A stretch of 64,000 bases of DNA from DASXMT01 sp963781305 (GTDB lineage: Bacteria; Actinomycetota; Acidimicrobiia; Acidimicrobiales; RAAP-2). Numbering within the stretch: the stretch's first letter is position 1; each line of letters begins with the position of its first letter. The translations under genes were made by a program, and so were the position numbers. Shown here in pieces: positions 50,274 to 59,332 of the stretch. The stretch spans positions 744,001-808,000 of the forward strand of contig CAWAFL010000013.1 of the NCBI GenBank assembly GCA_963781305.1, given 5' to 3'. The notes beneath the pieces are model-generated. The model had not been told where the DNA came from, made no database searches, and saw only the letters and a program-made list of their open reading frames with translations.

Positions 50274-51842
50274 ATGACGGCTGTGACGCGTCGACGACTC
50301 ACGCTGCTGGCTATGTGCATCTCGCAGGCGATGATCCTGCTCGACATCACGATCGTGAACATCGCACTGCCGTCGATCCAGCGCGAGCTGTCCATGTCCC
50401 CGGGCCGATTGGAATGGGTCGTCAGCGCCTACGCCCTCAGCTTGGCTGCCTTCATCCCCTTCGGGGGGACGCTAGGCGACCGCTACGGACGCAAGCGCTT
50501 GTTCATCATCGGCATGCTCGTGTTCACCGTGGGCTCGATCGGCTGTGCCCTGTCCATGGCGGACACGGCGCTGATCGGTGCCCGCGTCATCCAAGGCGTC
50601 GGCGGCGCGGTCATGTCGGCCCTGACGCTCTCGATCCTGACCGAGACCTACCCTCCCGAGACGAGGGCAGGAGCCATCGGCACCTGGGCGGCCATCGCCG
50701 GACTGGGCTTCGGCGCCGGGCCCGTCGTCGGTGGCATCTTGTTGGGCTTTTTCGGATGGTCGTCCATCTTCTGGGTCAACGTTCCCCTCGCCCTCGCCGG
50801 TCTGCTGTTGACCGTGATCGCCGTTCACGAGTCGCGTGATCCGGTACCTCGTCGGCTCGACGTGCCCGGCGTGCTCGCCAGCGCCCTCGGTCTGCTCGCT
50901 CTCACGTTCGGCCTGATCGAGTCGTCCACGTATCACTGGGGTTCCCCCATCGTGGCCGCTCCACTGGGCATCGGCGTGGCGTCGCTCGTGCTGTTCGGGC
51001 TGTGGGAGAACCGTACGCCCTCACCCATGCTCCCACCCAGCCTCCTCAGGGCGCGGAGCTTCACCATCGGTTGCAGCGTGTACCTGCTCGTCTATCTGGC
51101 CCTGACCGGCGTCATGTTCTACGTGACGCTCCTGTACCAGAACGTCGACGGATGGTCAGCCCTCCGCACCGGTCTGTCCTGGTTGTCGATGAACATTCCC
51201 TTCCTGGTCATGGCCCAGCTCTCGGGTCGTCTTCACCGGCGCCTCTCCAGCACGACCGTCGTCACGGCCGGCTGTTTCGTCGGCGCCAGCGGGATCCTGG
51301 GTCTGAGCGCGATCACGCCGTCCACGCCGTTCGCACTGGCTGGAGTGGCGTATGCCCTCCTCGGTGCGGGCTACGGCACGTTGGTTCCCGGAATCACCAA
51401 CGTCGCCATGCGAGACGTCCCGCGCGGTGTCTCGGGTGCCGCCTCGGGCATCCTGAACTCGGCTCGCCAGGTCGGCACGTCGGTCGGGCTGGCCGTGCTG
51501 GGCGCCATCGGGGTCAATGCGGCCGTGTCCGATTGGGCCACCAAGACGGCTGGATTCCCGGAGTCGGCTCGTGCCGGGGCGGCCGGGCAGGCTCAACACG
51601 TCGCCGGCGCGCAGATCGGAACGGTAACGCATGCCCTGGGGTCCGCCTACCGGGCTCCGGCGGTGCAGTCGTTCGTCCACGGCTACCGGCTGGCCATGAT
51701 GGTGGCAGCGGGCGCGGTGTTCGTGGCCGCTGCCTCCACCGTGATCGGCCTGGGGCGGCGTTCCCTCGGCGCGGCGACCGGTGACTCGACTGTCGCGACC
51801 ACTGCACCTGCCGCGGCCACCGGTGCACCTGCTACGGGATAG
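50274..51842 (+). CDS. MFS transporter, DHA2 (EmrB/QacA) family
   Basis: A 522-aa multidrug-type proton antiporter with about 14 membrane segments. LLDITIVNIALPSIQREL, GDRYGRKRLFIIGM and the motif C region GAGPVVGGILLGFFGW are DHA2 signatures. ATG 50274 matches the usual RRR-L start; GTG 50244 would add 10 residues. The last 20 residues are Ala/Thr-rich. It follows the P450-epoxide hydrolase pair by 283 bp and may export products or toxic substrates. Confidence 0.88.
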   Translation: MTAVTRRRLTLLAMCISQAMILLDITIVNIALPSIQRELSMSPGRLEWVVSAYALSLAAFIPFGGTLGDRYGRKRLFIIGMLVFTVGSIGCALSMADTALIGARVIQGVGGAVMSALTLSILTETYPPETRAGAIGTWAAIAGLGFGAGPVVGGILLGFFGWSSIFWVNVPLALAGLLLTVIAVHESRDPVPRRLDVPGVLASALGLLALTFGLIESSTYHWGSPIVAAPLGIGVASLVLFGLWENRTPSPMLPPSLLRARSFTIGCSVYLLVYLALTGVMFYVTLLYQNVDGWSALRTGLSWLSMNIPFLVMAQLSGRLHRRLSSTTVVTAGCFVGASGILGLSAITPSTPFALAGVAYALLGAGYGTLVPGITNVAMRDVPRGVSGAASGILNSARQVGTSVGLAVLGAIGVNAAVSDWATKTAGFPESARAGAAGQAQHVAGAQIGTVTHALGSAYRAPAVQSFVHGYRLAMMVAAGAVFVAAASTVIGLGRRSLGAATGDSTVATTAPAAATGAPATG

Positions 51843-51908
51843 CGGCACGATGCTCGGCCCGCGACGGCAAGAACATAGCGTTTACGTTAAGGTCACAGTT
51901 GAGCCCAC

Positions 51909-53750
51909 GTGGAGTCGGAATCGGAAACTGTGTCATCTGATGTGCAGAAGGACCGCCTGAACGATACGAGCGTGTCGTCTGGCGGGAAGGCGCGTGCCCG
52001 AACGGGCAACGACCACGACGACCGATACAAGTGGATCGCCCTGTCCAACACCACGCTCGGCGTGTTGATGGCCACGATCGACCTGTCGATCATGCTGATC
52101 GCCCTGCCCGACATCTTCCGGGGCCTCAACGTGGACCCGCTGGCCCCGGGCAACAGCTTCTACCTCCTGTGGATGATCCTCAGCTTCATGGTGGTCACCG
52201 CCGTGCTGGTGGTCAGCCTCGGCCGTCTAGGCGACATGTACGGCCGGGTGAAGATGTACAACCTCGGCTTCGTCATCTACACGGTGTTCTCCCTGTTCCT
52301 CACCGTGACGTGGCTAAGCGGGACGGCTGGGGCCCAATGGATCATCATCATGAGGGTGTTCCAGGGCGTCGGTGCGGCCTTCCTCATCGCCAACTCGTCG
52401 GCCATCCTCACCGACGCCTTCCCCGAGAACCAGCGAGGCATGGCCCTCGGCATCAACCAGGTGGCCGGGATCAGCGGGTCCTTCATCGGCCTGGTGTTGG
52501 GCGGCTTGTTGGCTCCCATCAACTGGCGGCTGATCTTCCTGGTGTCAGTGCCCATCGGGCTGTTCGGCACCGTCTGGGCCTATATGAAGCTGCGGGAGGT
52601 CCCTCGTCTGGTCCACGGCCGGATCGACTGGGCCGGAAACATCACTTTCGCCCTGGGGCTCATCGGCATCATGGTGGGCATCACCTACGGCATCCAGCCC
52701 TACGGCGGTCACGTCATGGGGTGGACGAACCCTCTGGTGATCGGGTTGCTGGTGGGTGGCGTGGCCGTCCTGATCGCCTTCTGCGTGATCGAGACCCGGG
52801 TGGAGGACCCGATGTTCCAGTTGCAGCTCTTCCGCATCCGGGCCTTCTCGGCCGGGAGCCTCTCCACCCTCTTGGCCAGCATCGGGAGGGGCGGCCTCAT
52901 GTTCATGCTGATCATCTGGCTCCAGGGGATCTGGTTGCCCTTGCACGGCTACTCGTTCTCCCAAACCCCGCTGTGGGCAGGCATCTACATGCTCCCGCTG
53001 ACGGCGGGGTTCCTCATGGCGGGGCCCGTCAGCGGCATCCTCTCGGACAAGTTCGGCTCGCGTCCCTTCGCCACCGGGGGGATGTTGGCCGCCGCCTTGT
53101 CCTTCGGCCTCTTGGAGCTGCTGCCGGTCAACTTCTCGTACGTGGCGTTTGCCGCCCTCTTGTTGATGAACGGGCTGGCTATGGGGGCTTTCGCTGCGCC
53201 CAACCGGGCAGGGGTCATGAACAGCCTGCCCCCTCAGCACCGAGGTGCAGGCGGGGGCATGAACTCGACGTTTCAGAACGCGGCCCAGGTCCTGTCCATC
53301 GGGATCTTCTTCACCCTCATGATCATCGGACTGGCCTCGACGCTTCCCGCGGCCCTGTCAAGCGGGCTCATCGCGCACGGCGTCCCCGCCGCCGCCGCCC
53401 AACGGGCCAGCCACCTGCCGCCGGTCTCGACGCTGTTCGCTGCCTTCCTCGGGTACAGCCCGATTCAGCACCTGTTGGGCTCCGGGGTCCTGGCCCACGT
53501 CTCGCCCGGCCAGCACGCGGTCCTCACCGGTCGGTCCTTCTTCCCCAATCTGATATCCACTTCGTTTTCCAACGGCCTTCATGCTGCTTTCGACTTTGCC
53601 ATCGCCGCGTGCCTGGTGGCAGCGGGTGCTTCCTGGCTGAGGGGCGGCAAGTACGTCTACCGAGAGCCTGCCTCCGACGAGCAGTCAGTGATGAACGAAG
53701 CGACGGACGGCCGGGCGCTCGAGGCGACTACCGCCGGCTCGCAGACCTGA
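51909..53750 (+). CDS. MFS transporter, DHA2 family
   Basis: A 613-aa major facilitator with about 14 membrane segments. Motifs ATIDLSIMLIALPDIFRGL, GRLGDMYGRVKMYNLGF and AGISGSFIGLVLGGLLAPINW identify a DHA2 drug exporter. The N-terminal 40 residues are polar and the C-terminal 40 are a cytoplasmic tail. It begins at GTG 51909; TACGTT at 51884-51889 could be its -10. It is not closely similar to the preceding MFS gene. Confidence 0.88.
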   Translation: MESESETVSSDVQKDRLNDTSVSSGGKARARTGNDHDDRYKWIALSNTTLGVLMATIDLSIMLIALPDIFRGLNVDPLAPGNSFYLLWMILSFMVVTAVLVVSLGRLGDMYGRVKMYNLGFVIYTVFSLFLTVTWLSGTAGAQWIIIMRVFQGVGAAFLIANSSAILTDAFPENQRGMALGINQVAGISGSFIGLVLGGLLAPINWRLIFLVSVPIGLFGTVWAYMKLREVPRLVHGRIDWAGNITFALGLIGIMVGITYGIQPYGGHVMGWTNPLVIGLLVGGVAVLIAFCVIETRVEDPMFQLQLFRIRAFSAGSLSTLLASIGRGGLMFMLIIWLQGIWLPLHGYSFSQTPLWAGIYMLPLTAGFLMAGPVSGILSDKFGSRPFATGGMLAAALSFGLLELLPVNFSYVAFAALLLMNGLAMGAFAAPNRAGVMNSLPPQHRGAGGGMNSTFQNAAQVLSIGIFFTLMIIGLASTLPAALSSGLIAHGVPAAAAQRASHLPPVSTLFAAFLGYSPIQHLLGSGVLAHVSPGQHAVLTGRSFFPNLISTSFSNGLHAAFDFAIAACLVAAGASWLRGGKYVYREPASDEQSVMNEATDGRALEATTAGSQT

Positions 53751-53891
53751 CGCCATGCCATAGGGCGCGGCCCGAGCCCCGGTCGGCAACTGGCGCGTTG
53801 GCACGAACCCATTCGGCGGCATCGACACTGTCGGGCCTGCGTCCATTTCCGGCCCACGCCCCATATCGGCACCTTGCTGCTAACTTACTAG

Positions 53892-53903
53892 GATGCTAGC
53901 ATC
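53892..53903. promoter_or_regulatory. Palindrome at the RHH gene promoter
   Basis: GATGCTAGCATC is a perfect 12-bp palindrome, six bases before GTG 53910, overlapping a TAGGAT -10-like hexamer (53889-53894). It suits autoregulation by the encoded ribbon-helix-helix protein. Confidence 0.5.
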
Positions 53904-53909
53904 ACCCAG

Positions 53910-54095
53910 GTGAGTGACGAGGACGTCAAGCAATTCAACGTGTACTTGCCGGTCGGGTTGATCAGGCAGGTCAAGCACCACGCCATCGAATCGGAGATGT
54001 CCCTGTCGGCGTTGGTCACCGAGGCGTTGCGCGCCTACCTCGACGAAACCGATGGCCTGCGACGACGAGCGTCCGGACAAGGTAAGGAGACCTGA
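53910..54095 (+). CDS. Ribbon-helix-helix (CopG-like) DNA-binding protein
   Basis: A 61-aa protein with the RHH pattern: beta strand KQFNVYLPVGLIRQVKHHAI followed by helix SEMSLSALVTEALRAYL. It could be an autorepressor or an antitoxin; no toxin gene follows, the next gene being a VOC protein one base after its stop. GTG 53910 lies just after a palindrome. Confidence 0.78.
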   Translation: MSDEDVKQFNVYLPVGLIRQVKHHAIESEMSLSALVTEALRAYLDETDGLRRRASGQGKET

Positions 54096-54096
54096 C

Positions 54097-54468
54097 ATGA
54101 CCACCACCGAAGGGATCGAGGCCGTGTTCCTGGAGACCCACAACTGGGGCAAGGCGGCACGATTCTTCCAAGCACTGGGTTTCGATCTGGAGTTCGAGAC
54201 CGATCACGCCTCGGGCCAGCTTCGCCACGGCGAGGGTCCCTACATCTTTATTGCCGAGATACCCGAGGACCAGACGCCCGAGACGCAGATCGTGCTGAAA
54301 GTGGCCGATGCCGAGGCGTTCCGTCCCGACCCTGTCATCGAGGTGGTTTCGCCGTTCGAAGATACGCACTTCGGGACCAAGCTCATGACCGTTCGAGACC
54401 CCGACGGACGCCTCTGGAGTCTCCAGGCGCCAACGCAGACATCGACCGCCCGAGAACATCATGGGTGA
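54097..54468 (+). CDS. Glyoxalase/VOC superfamily protein
   Basis: A 123-aa single-domain VOC protein: GIEAVFLETHNWGKAARFFQALGF at the start and TVRDPDGRLWSLQAP at the end. Such proteins are metal-dependent lyases, dioxygenases or antibiotic-sequestering resistance proteins. ATG 54097 has AAGGAG seven bases upstream; the RHH gene ends one base before. Cotranscription with the RHH gene suggests inducible resistance or detoxification. Confidence 0.82.
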   Translation: MTTTEGIEAVFLETHNWGKAARFFQALGFDLEFETDHASGQLRHGEGPYIFIAEIPEDQTPETQIVLKVADAEAFRPDPVIEVVSPFEDTHFGTKLMTVRDPDGRLWSLQAPTQTSTAREHHG

Positions 54469-55315
54469 TGAGCACATCGCGGCACCGGAAAGCTCGGCGG
54501 TACGGGTCGCCCTGTGGCGGGCCATGCACGTCCAGGTCGACTCGGCACCGCACGTACTCGAAGACGAGATCGGCCTGCAGCTGGTCGACCCCGACGACGG
54601 TTGGCGTCAGCGGCCCGACATGGACCAGCACGGTACCAGCGGCTTCCGGGCATCGACCGTGGCCCGCGCTCGCTTCATCGAGGATCTGATCACACAAGAG
54701 GCTCACCGGGGCGTCAGCCAGTACGTCATTCTCGGAGCCGGTCTGGACAGTTTCGCCCAACGCAGGCCGGAGATCGCCTCCGACCTGAAGGTATTCGAGG
54801 TTGACCAGCCCGGACCTCAGGCCTGGAAACGGCAACGGCTTGTCGAGCTCGGTTTCGGCGTACCGGAGTGGTTGCGGCTCGTTCCGATCGACTTCGAGGC
54901 GGAATCCTGGTGGGAGGGGCTGGCCGCCTTTGGCTTCGATCCGGACCAGCCTGCCGTCGTGGTGTCCACCGGCGTCACCATGTACCTCACCAAGGAGGCG
55001 AACGCGGCGACGCTCCGTCAGGTCGCAGCCCTCGCCCCGGGCTCCACGCTGGCCACGACCTTCATTTTGCCCCTGGAGTTGCTCGACCCGGCCGACCGAC
55101 CGGTGGTCGAGGAGACCCTCGGCCGGGCGCGAGCTGCCGGGACGCCCTTCATCAGCCTGTATTCCCCGGCGGAGATGCTGGCGCTGGCGAGCGACGCCGG
55201 ATTTCGGAAGGCCGAGCACGTGTCGAGCGCCTATCTGGCCGAGCGGTACTTCACCAAGAGGACTGATGGCCTTCGGTTACCAAGCGGAGAGGACCTACTG
55301 GTCGCCACTACCTAG
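54461..55315 (+). CDS. Class I SAM-dependent methyltransferase (LCM/TIGR00027-like)
   Basis: A 284-aa methyltransferase of the leucine-carboxyl-methyltransferase-like family expanded in actinomycetes. SAM motif region QYVILGAGLDSFAQRRPE, acidic strand VFEVDQPGPQAWKRQRL, and the family segment VVVSTGVTMYLTKEA. Substrate unknown. It overlaps the VOC gene by 8 bp, completing an RHH-VOC-methyltransferase operon. Confidence 0.85.
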   Translation: MGDEHIAAPESSAVRVALWRAMHVQVDSAPHVLEDEIGLQLVDPDDGWRQRPDMDQHGTSGFRASTVARARFIEDLITQEAHRGVSQYVILGAGLDSFAQRRPEIASDLKVFEVDQPGPQAWKRQRLVELGFGVPEWLRLVPIDFEAESWWEGLAAFGFDPDQPAVVVSTGVTMYLTKEANAATLRQVAALAPGSTLATTFILPLELLDPADRPVVEETLGRARAAGTPFISLYSPAEMLALASDAGFRKAEHVSSAYLAERYFTKRTDGLRLPSGEDLLVATT

Positions 55316-55417
55316 TGCAGTTGCTCGGCACGAATCAGGGCAGAGGTGCTCGTCGGTTGAGCTGCGTGGCAAGCTTCGCTGTCCGACGCCTCGGGGGGCG
55401 TGAACAGAGGAGGTCGC

Positions 55418-56071
55418 ATGACTGGACTAACCAACGACGTCTGGGACGTGATGTCGACGGCCCGGACGATCCGTCGGTTCACTGATGAGCCGGTGGATGA
55501 CGCCATCCTTGCCCGATGTCTCCAAGCCGCCACATGGGCGCCGTCCGGTGCGAATGCGCAACGGTGGCGGTTCATCGTTCTCCAATCGGCCGAGATGCGC
55601 GCCGTGGTCGCCACCGCCGCGGCCCGCGCCCTCGAAGTGATCGAGCCGGTCTATGGGATGACACGACCTGCACCCGACGACGACAGTCGCAAAGCCCGCA
55701 CCAATCGGGCGACGTACGAGGTCCACGATCGGGCCGGCGAGCTCACGTCCGTCTTGTTCACCCAGATTCGATTCCCGACCGCGTCAGAGCTGCTACTCGG
55801 CGGATCGATCTTCCCCGCCATGCAGAATTTCCTGTTGGCCGCTCGAGCGGTGGGTCTGGGCGCATGCCTCACCAGTTGGGCATCGTACGGAGGCGAAGAG
55901 CTGCTCCGCGACGCTGTCGGCGTACCCGAGGACTGGATGTTGGCTGGTCACGTGGTGGTGGGTTGGCCCCGCGGGAACCACGGCCCGGTTCGCCGCCGCC
56001 CCCTCTCTGAGGTGGTGTTCCTCGACCACTGGGACGAGAGCGCCAGCGCCATCGTCGGAAACGACCCGTAA
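55418..56071 (+). CDS. Nitroreductase family protein
   Basis: A 217-aa FMN protein: STARTIRRFTDEPVDDAIL at the start, ATWAPSGANAQRWRFIVL, and GLGACLTSWASYGGEELL near the end. It may reduce nitro groups, quinones or dehydrogenate a flavin substrate. ATG 55418 is chosen because GAGGAGG lies four bases upstream; GTG 55400 is the alternative. Confidence 0.87.
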   Translation: MTGLTNDVWDVMSTARTIRRFTDEPVDDAILARCLQAATWAPSGANAQRWRFIVLQSAEMRAVVATAAARALEVIEPVYGMTRPAPDDDSRKARTNRATYEVHDRAGELTSVLFTQIRFPTASELLLGGSIFPAMQNFLLAARAVGLGACLTSWASYGGEELLRDAVGVPEDWMLAGHVVVGWPRGNHGPVRRRPLSEVVFLDHWDESASAIVGNDP

Positions 56072-56325
56072 GCGCGCCGGTGCGGCACCATGTCCGCCTG
56101 GTCCGGCGGCGAGAGGGCGGCTGACCGTTTTCGCCCTCGACCAGCCCGCCAGTGGAGCCCCTGGGCCGCCGGTTGCCGAGGTCGATCGAGCCGATCCAAG
56201 ATGATCGCTACTGTGAATGGCCCCCCCATATCCCTTCTCGGAATCAGAGGCGTAGACCATGATGACGGCATGTCGGTCGCGAGGCATCCTTCTATGCGAC
56301 GAAGGGCAGAGGGCCCTACCCGGGC

Positions 56326-57135
56326 ATGGTGAGCGCCATGCCTGACCCAGTCGCGCGTTCGTACCTCTTCGTTCCGGCAAAGCGACTCGATCGGATCGAA
56401 AAAGCACAGACGACGACGGCCGACGTCATCATCGTCGATCTGGAGGATTCGGTCCTGGAACAGGACAAGGATGAGGCGCGAGATCAGCTGACACGGCTGG
56501 CACCATCCCGGGACCTCCATGTCCGGGTCAACGCCGTCACGACTCCCCACTTCGAAGCGGACGTGGCCATGCTGGCCGAGGTCAAGTGGCTCGGTGGCAT
56601 CGTCTTGCCGATGGTTCGCTCCTCTGAGGACGTTGAGCGACTGGTCGGCTTGCTGGCGACGCACGTCCCGATCCTGGCCCTGGTGGAGACAGCGCAAGGC
56701 GTGGTAGCAGCGGAACAGATCGCTGCATCGGGCGTGGGCAGGCTTGCCTTCGGCGGAGCCGACTACGCCGCCGACCTGGGTGCTACACCCAGCGAATCCC
56801 TCTTCGCCTATCCGCGGGCTCGATTGGTAGTGGCTTCTGTGGCGGCAGGAATTCCTGCACCCGTGGACGGACCGACCATGGTGTTGAAAGATGACGATCG
56901 ACTGACAAAGGAGGCAACGGTGGCACGTTCGCTGGGCATGGGCGGCAAGCTCTGCATCCACCCGTCGCAGATCGCACGGGTTGCGGAGGTGTTTGGACCC
57001 ACGGCGGCAGAGGAACAGTGGGCCCGGGAGATTCTCAAGGCCCGCGAGGATCACGGCGATGGCGTGTTTGTCGTGAACGGCGAGATGGTGGATGCTCCGG
57101 TGCTCGCTCTAGCGGAACGAATCGTGGCACGTTGA
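56326..57135 (+). CDS. CitE-like lyase, probable citramalyl-CoA lyase
   Basis: A 269-aa HpcH/HpaI/CitE TIM-barrel protein. RSYLFVPAKRLDRIEKA, ADVIIVDLEDSVLEQDKDEA with the metal-binding Asp/Glu, PMVRSSEDVERLV, ALVETAQGV and GKLCIHPSQI are CitE-type blocks. Citramalyl-CoA to acetyl-CoA and pyruvate is inferred from the CoA-transferase and hydratase genes that follow. ATG 56326 or ATG 56338. It overlaps the next gene by four bases. Confidence 0.82.
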   Translation: MVSAMPDPVARSYLFVPAKRLDRIEKAQTTTADVIIVDLEDSVLEQDKDEARDQLTRLAPSRDLHVRVNAVTTPHFEADVAMLAEVKWLGGIVLPMVRSSEDVERLVGLLATHVPILALVETAQGVVAAEQIAASGVGRLAFGGADYAADLGATPSESLFAYPRARLVVASVAAGIPAPVDGPTMVLKDDDRLTKEATVARSLGMGGKLCIHPSQIARVAEVFGPTAAEEQWAREILKAREDHGDGVFVVNGEMVDAPVLALAERIVAR

Positions 57136-58409
57136 CCTCGTCTGTCACTGGCTCGCAGCAGGTGGGGGATTCGAGCACGCATCAAGAGGCGCCGGGTCCC
57201 CTCGCCGGTCTGCAGATCCTGGATCTCTCCACCTACGTGGCCGGACCCTCCTGCGGCATGACGTTGGCGCAGCTGGGCGCGGACGTGATCCGCATCGATC
57301 CCATCGGAGGTGCCACCGACGTCCGGCGCCTGCCTCTCGACAGCAACGGAGACAGCCTCTACTGGGCCGGGCTCAACAAGGCGAAGCGCACCATCGAGAT
57401 CGACACCTCGAGGCCAGAAGGCCGCGACCTCGTGTATGCACTGCTGGCTGCCTCCGGCAGCGAGGGCGGAATCCTCCTCACCAACGCAGTTGGCCAGCAG
57501 TGGCTCGATTACGACGAACTGGTAGCCCACCGCAGTGACCTCATCGAAGTGCACATCGCCGGCCGGGCAGATGGTAAGCCGGCAGTGGACTACACCATCA
57601 ACTGCGAAGTTGGTCTACCGCTGATCACAGGCCCTACCGACTTCGACCGTCCTGTGAACCATGTCCTCCCGGCCTGGGACCTCCTGACCGGACTGCATGC
57701 CGCCATCGGCATTCTGAGTGCAGAGCGGGTTCGATCTCGAACCGGTAAGGGGCAGCTCGTCACGGTTTCGCTGGCCGATGTGGCGGTAGCGACTATGGGC
57801 CATCTGGGATTCCTCGGTGACGTTGCATTGAACGGCCGAGGCCGGCTCCGCGATGGGAACTACCTGTATGGAAGCTTCGGCTGTGACTTTCGTTCTCGAG
57901 ACGGTCGCCAGGTCATGATCGTGGCTCTCACCGAACGCCAATGGCAGAACCTGCTGAAGCTCACCGGAACGGGAGAAGTGATCGCTGCCCTGGAGCAGAC
58001 CATCGGCGTTGACCTCACCGCCGAAGAGGTTCGATACCAGTACCGAGAAGTACTGGTCGGTCTTTTCCGCCCATGGTTCGAAGGCAGGGACTTCGATGAG
58101 ATCGCCTCGGCCCTCGACTCGAATCGCGTCCTGTGGGGTCCCTACCGCAGCGTGGAAGACCTGGTGAACGAGCCAGACTCCCTCCTCAACGTGTCTCCCA
58201 TCATCGACGAAGTCGATTACCACGGCATCGGAACCTATCCCGTGCCCCGCAGCGTGTTGAGGTTCAGTGACTGGGCTGACCGGCCTTCGGCATCCCCACC
58301 GAAGATGGGCGAGGACACGCAGTCCGTATTGGCGGACGTCCTGGGTGTGGGTGCCGCCGACCTGGCGGAACTTCGGGCCCGAGGAGTGGTCGGGGGTAGC
58401 TCAGCGTGA
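57132..58409 (+). CDS. Class III (CaiB/BaiF) CoA-transferase, probable itaconate CoA-transferase
   Basis: A 425-aa family III CoA-transferase: GLQILDLSTYVAGPSCGMTL, LGADVIRIDP, YWAGLNKAKRTIEIDT and GLHAAIGILSAERVRSRTGKGQ. These enzymes use an Asp as CoA carrier. TTG 57132 overlaps the lyase stop (TTGA); GTG 57162 is another possible start. Itaconate as substrate is inferred from the operon. Confidence 0.82.
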   Translation: MTSSVTGSQQVGDSSTHQEAPGPLAGLQILDLSTYVAGPSCGMTLAQLGADVIRIDPIGGATDVRRLPLDSNGDSLYWAGLNKAKRTIEIDTSRPEGRDLVYALLAASGSEGGILLTNAVGQQWLDYDELVAHRSDLIEVHIAGRADGKPAVDYTINCEVGLPLITGPTDFDRPVNHVLPAWDLLTGLHAAIGILSAERVRSRTGKGQLVTVSLADVAVATMGHLGFLGDVALNGRGRLRDGNYLYGSFGCDFRSRDGRQVMIVALTERQWQNLLKLTGTGEVIAALEQTIGVDLTAEEVRYQYREVLVGLFRPWFEGRDFDEIASALDSNRVLWGPYRSVEDLVNEPDSLLNVSPIIDEVDYHGIGTYPVPRSVLRFSDWADRPSASPPKMGEDTQSVLADVLGVGAADLAELRARGVVGGSSA

Positions 58410-59251
58410 CCCCCGGCGAAGTGGGGGAGCACCCAGCTCCGGAGACGGAGTCAGACGTGGTCCCAACCGGTGCGGCACGCGCCCTGCATAACTTGCTCGA
58501 CGCGCCTGGGTCGCCACCGGCCGGCGGCGACCCGCTCCCGCCGCTGTGGCATTGGCTGGCCTTTCTTCCCCGTGTCCCTCAAAAGGACCTTGGCCCCGAT
58601 GGGCATCCTCAGCTGGGATCGAGTACCCGTCTACAGGCGTTCCCGCGACGTATGTTCGCCGGAGCCAGGCTCTGGTTTCCAGGAACGGCCCGTGTCGATC
58701 GGCAACTCGTGCGTCAGAGCGACGTTGTTTCGACCACCGAGAAGTCAGGACGGAGTGGACCGTTGCTGTTCGTGACCATCGAGCACCGCATTGCCAACGA
58801 GGAGGTGGCCGTTGTTCGGGAGGAACAAGACATCGTGTATCGGCCCTCGCAACAGCAGGGCGCTGCTCGAGCGGAGGACCCGGTTCCACCAATGAACGAT
58901 TGGACCTGGGCTTTGGATCTTCACCCGTCCGAGACCATGCTCTTCCGGTTCTCAGCCCTTACCTATAACGCGCATCGGATCCACTATGACCGCCCGTACG
59001 CCCGAGAGGCCGAGGGCTACCAAGGCCTGGTCGTTCACGGCCCCCTCCAGGCGATCGCACTGGCCGAGGTGTGCCGCAGGTATTGCCCTGACCGACGCAT
59101 GACATCGTTTGAATTCCGGGCGCTGCGCCCGGCGTTCGAGGGTGAGACCTTGCAATTCCGTGGACGGCCCAACGGCTCGAGCGTCGAGCTAGTGGCGTTC
59201 GACAGCTCTGGTCGAAGGACGATGGAGGCGACGGCGACCCTCGAGCGGTAA
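58406..59251 (+). CDS. HTD2/MaoC-like hydratase, probable itaconyl-CoA or mesaconyl-C4-CoA hydratase
   Basis: A 281-aa FAS1-like double-hotdog protein. The N-terminal block LPPLWHWLAFLPRVPQ, PRRMFAGARLWFP and TTEKSGRSGPLLFVTIEH, then the hydratase part FRFSALTYNAHRIHYDRPYA with the catalytic Asn/His region and HGPLQAIALAEV. This is the mesaconyl-C4-CoA/itaconyl-CoA hydratase type. GTG 58406 overlaps the CoA-transferase stop (GTGA). Confidence 0.84.
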   Translation: MTPGEVGEHPAPETESDVVPTGAARALHNLLDAPGSPPAGGDPLPPLWHWLAFLPRVPQKDLGPDGHPQLGSSTRLQAFPRRMFAGARLWFPGTARVDRQLVRQSDVVSTTEKSGRSGPLLFVTIEHRIANEEVAVVREEQDIVYRPSQQQGAARAEDPVPPMNDWTWALDLHPSETMLFRFSALTYNAHRIHYDRPYAREAEGYQGLVVHGPLQAIALAEVCRRYCPDRRMTSFEFRALRPAFEGETLQFRGRPNGSSVELVAFDSSGRRTMEATATLER

Positions 59252-59332
59252 CCGTGGTGCGAGAGACTTCAGCCTCGGTCGATTCGGCTGTCTGTTTGGG
59301 ATGCCGGCGTCGTCAGGCCCGGCCGGGCGGCT

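Noticed and set aside
53910..54468. Toxin-antitoxin pair
   Set aside because: The RHH gene would suit an antitoxin, but the next gene is a VOC protein and no toxin fold is nearby.
47688..55315. Natural-product gene cluster
   Set aside because: P450, methyltransferase, nitroreductase and exporters are present, but no core biosynthetic enzyme such as PKS, NRPS, terpene synthase or RiPP gene was found.
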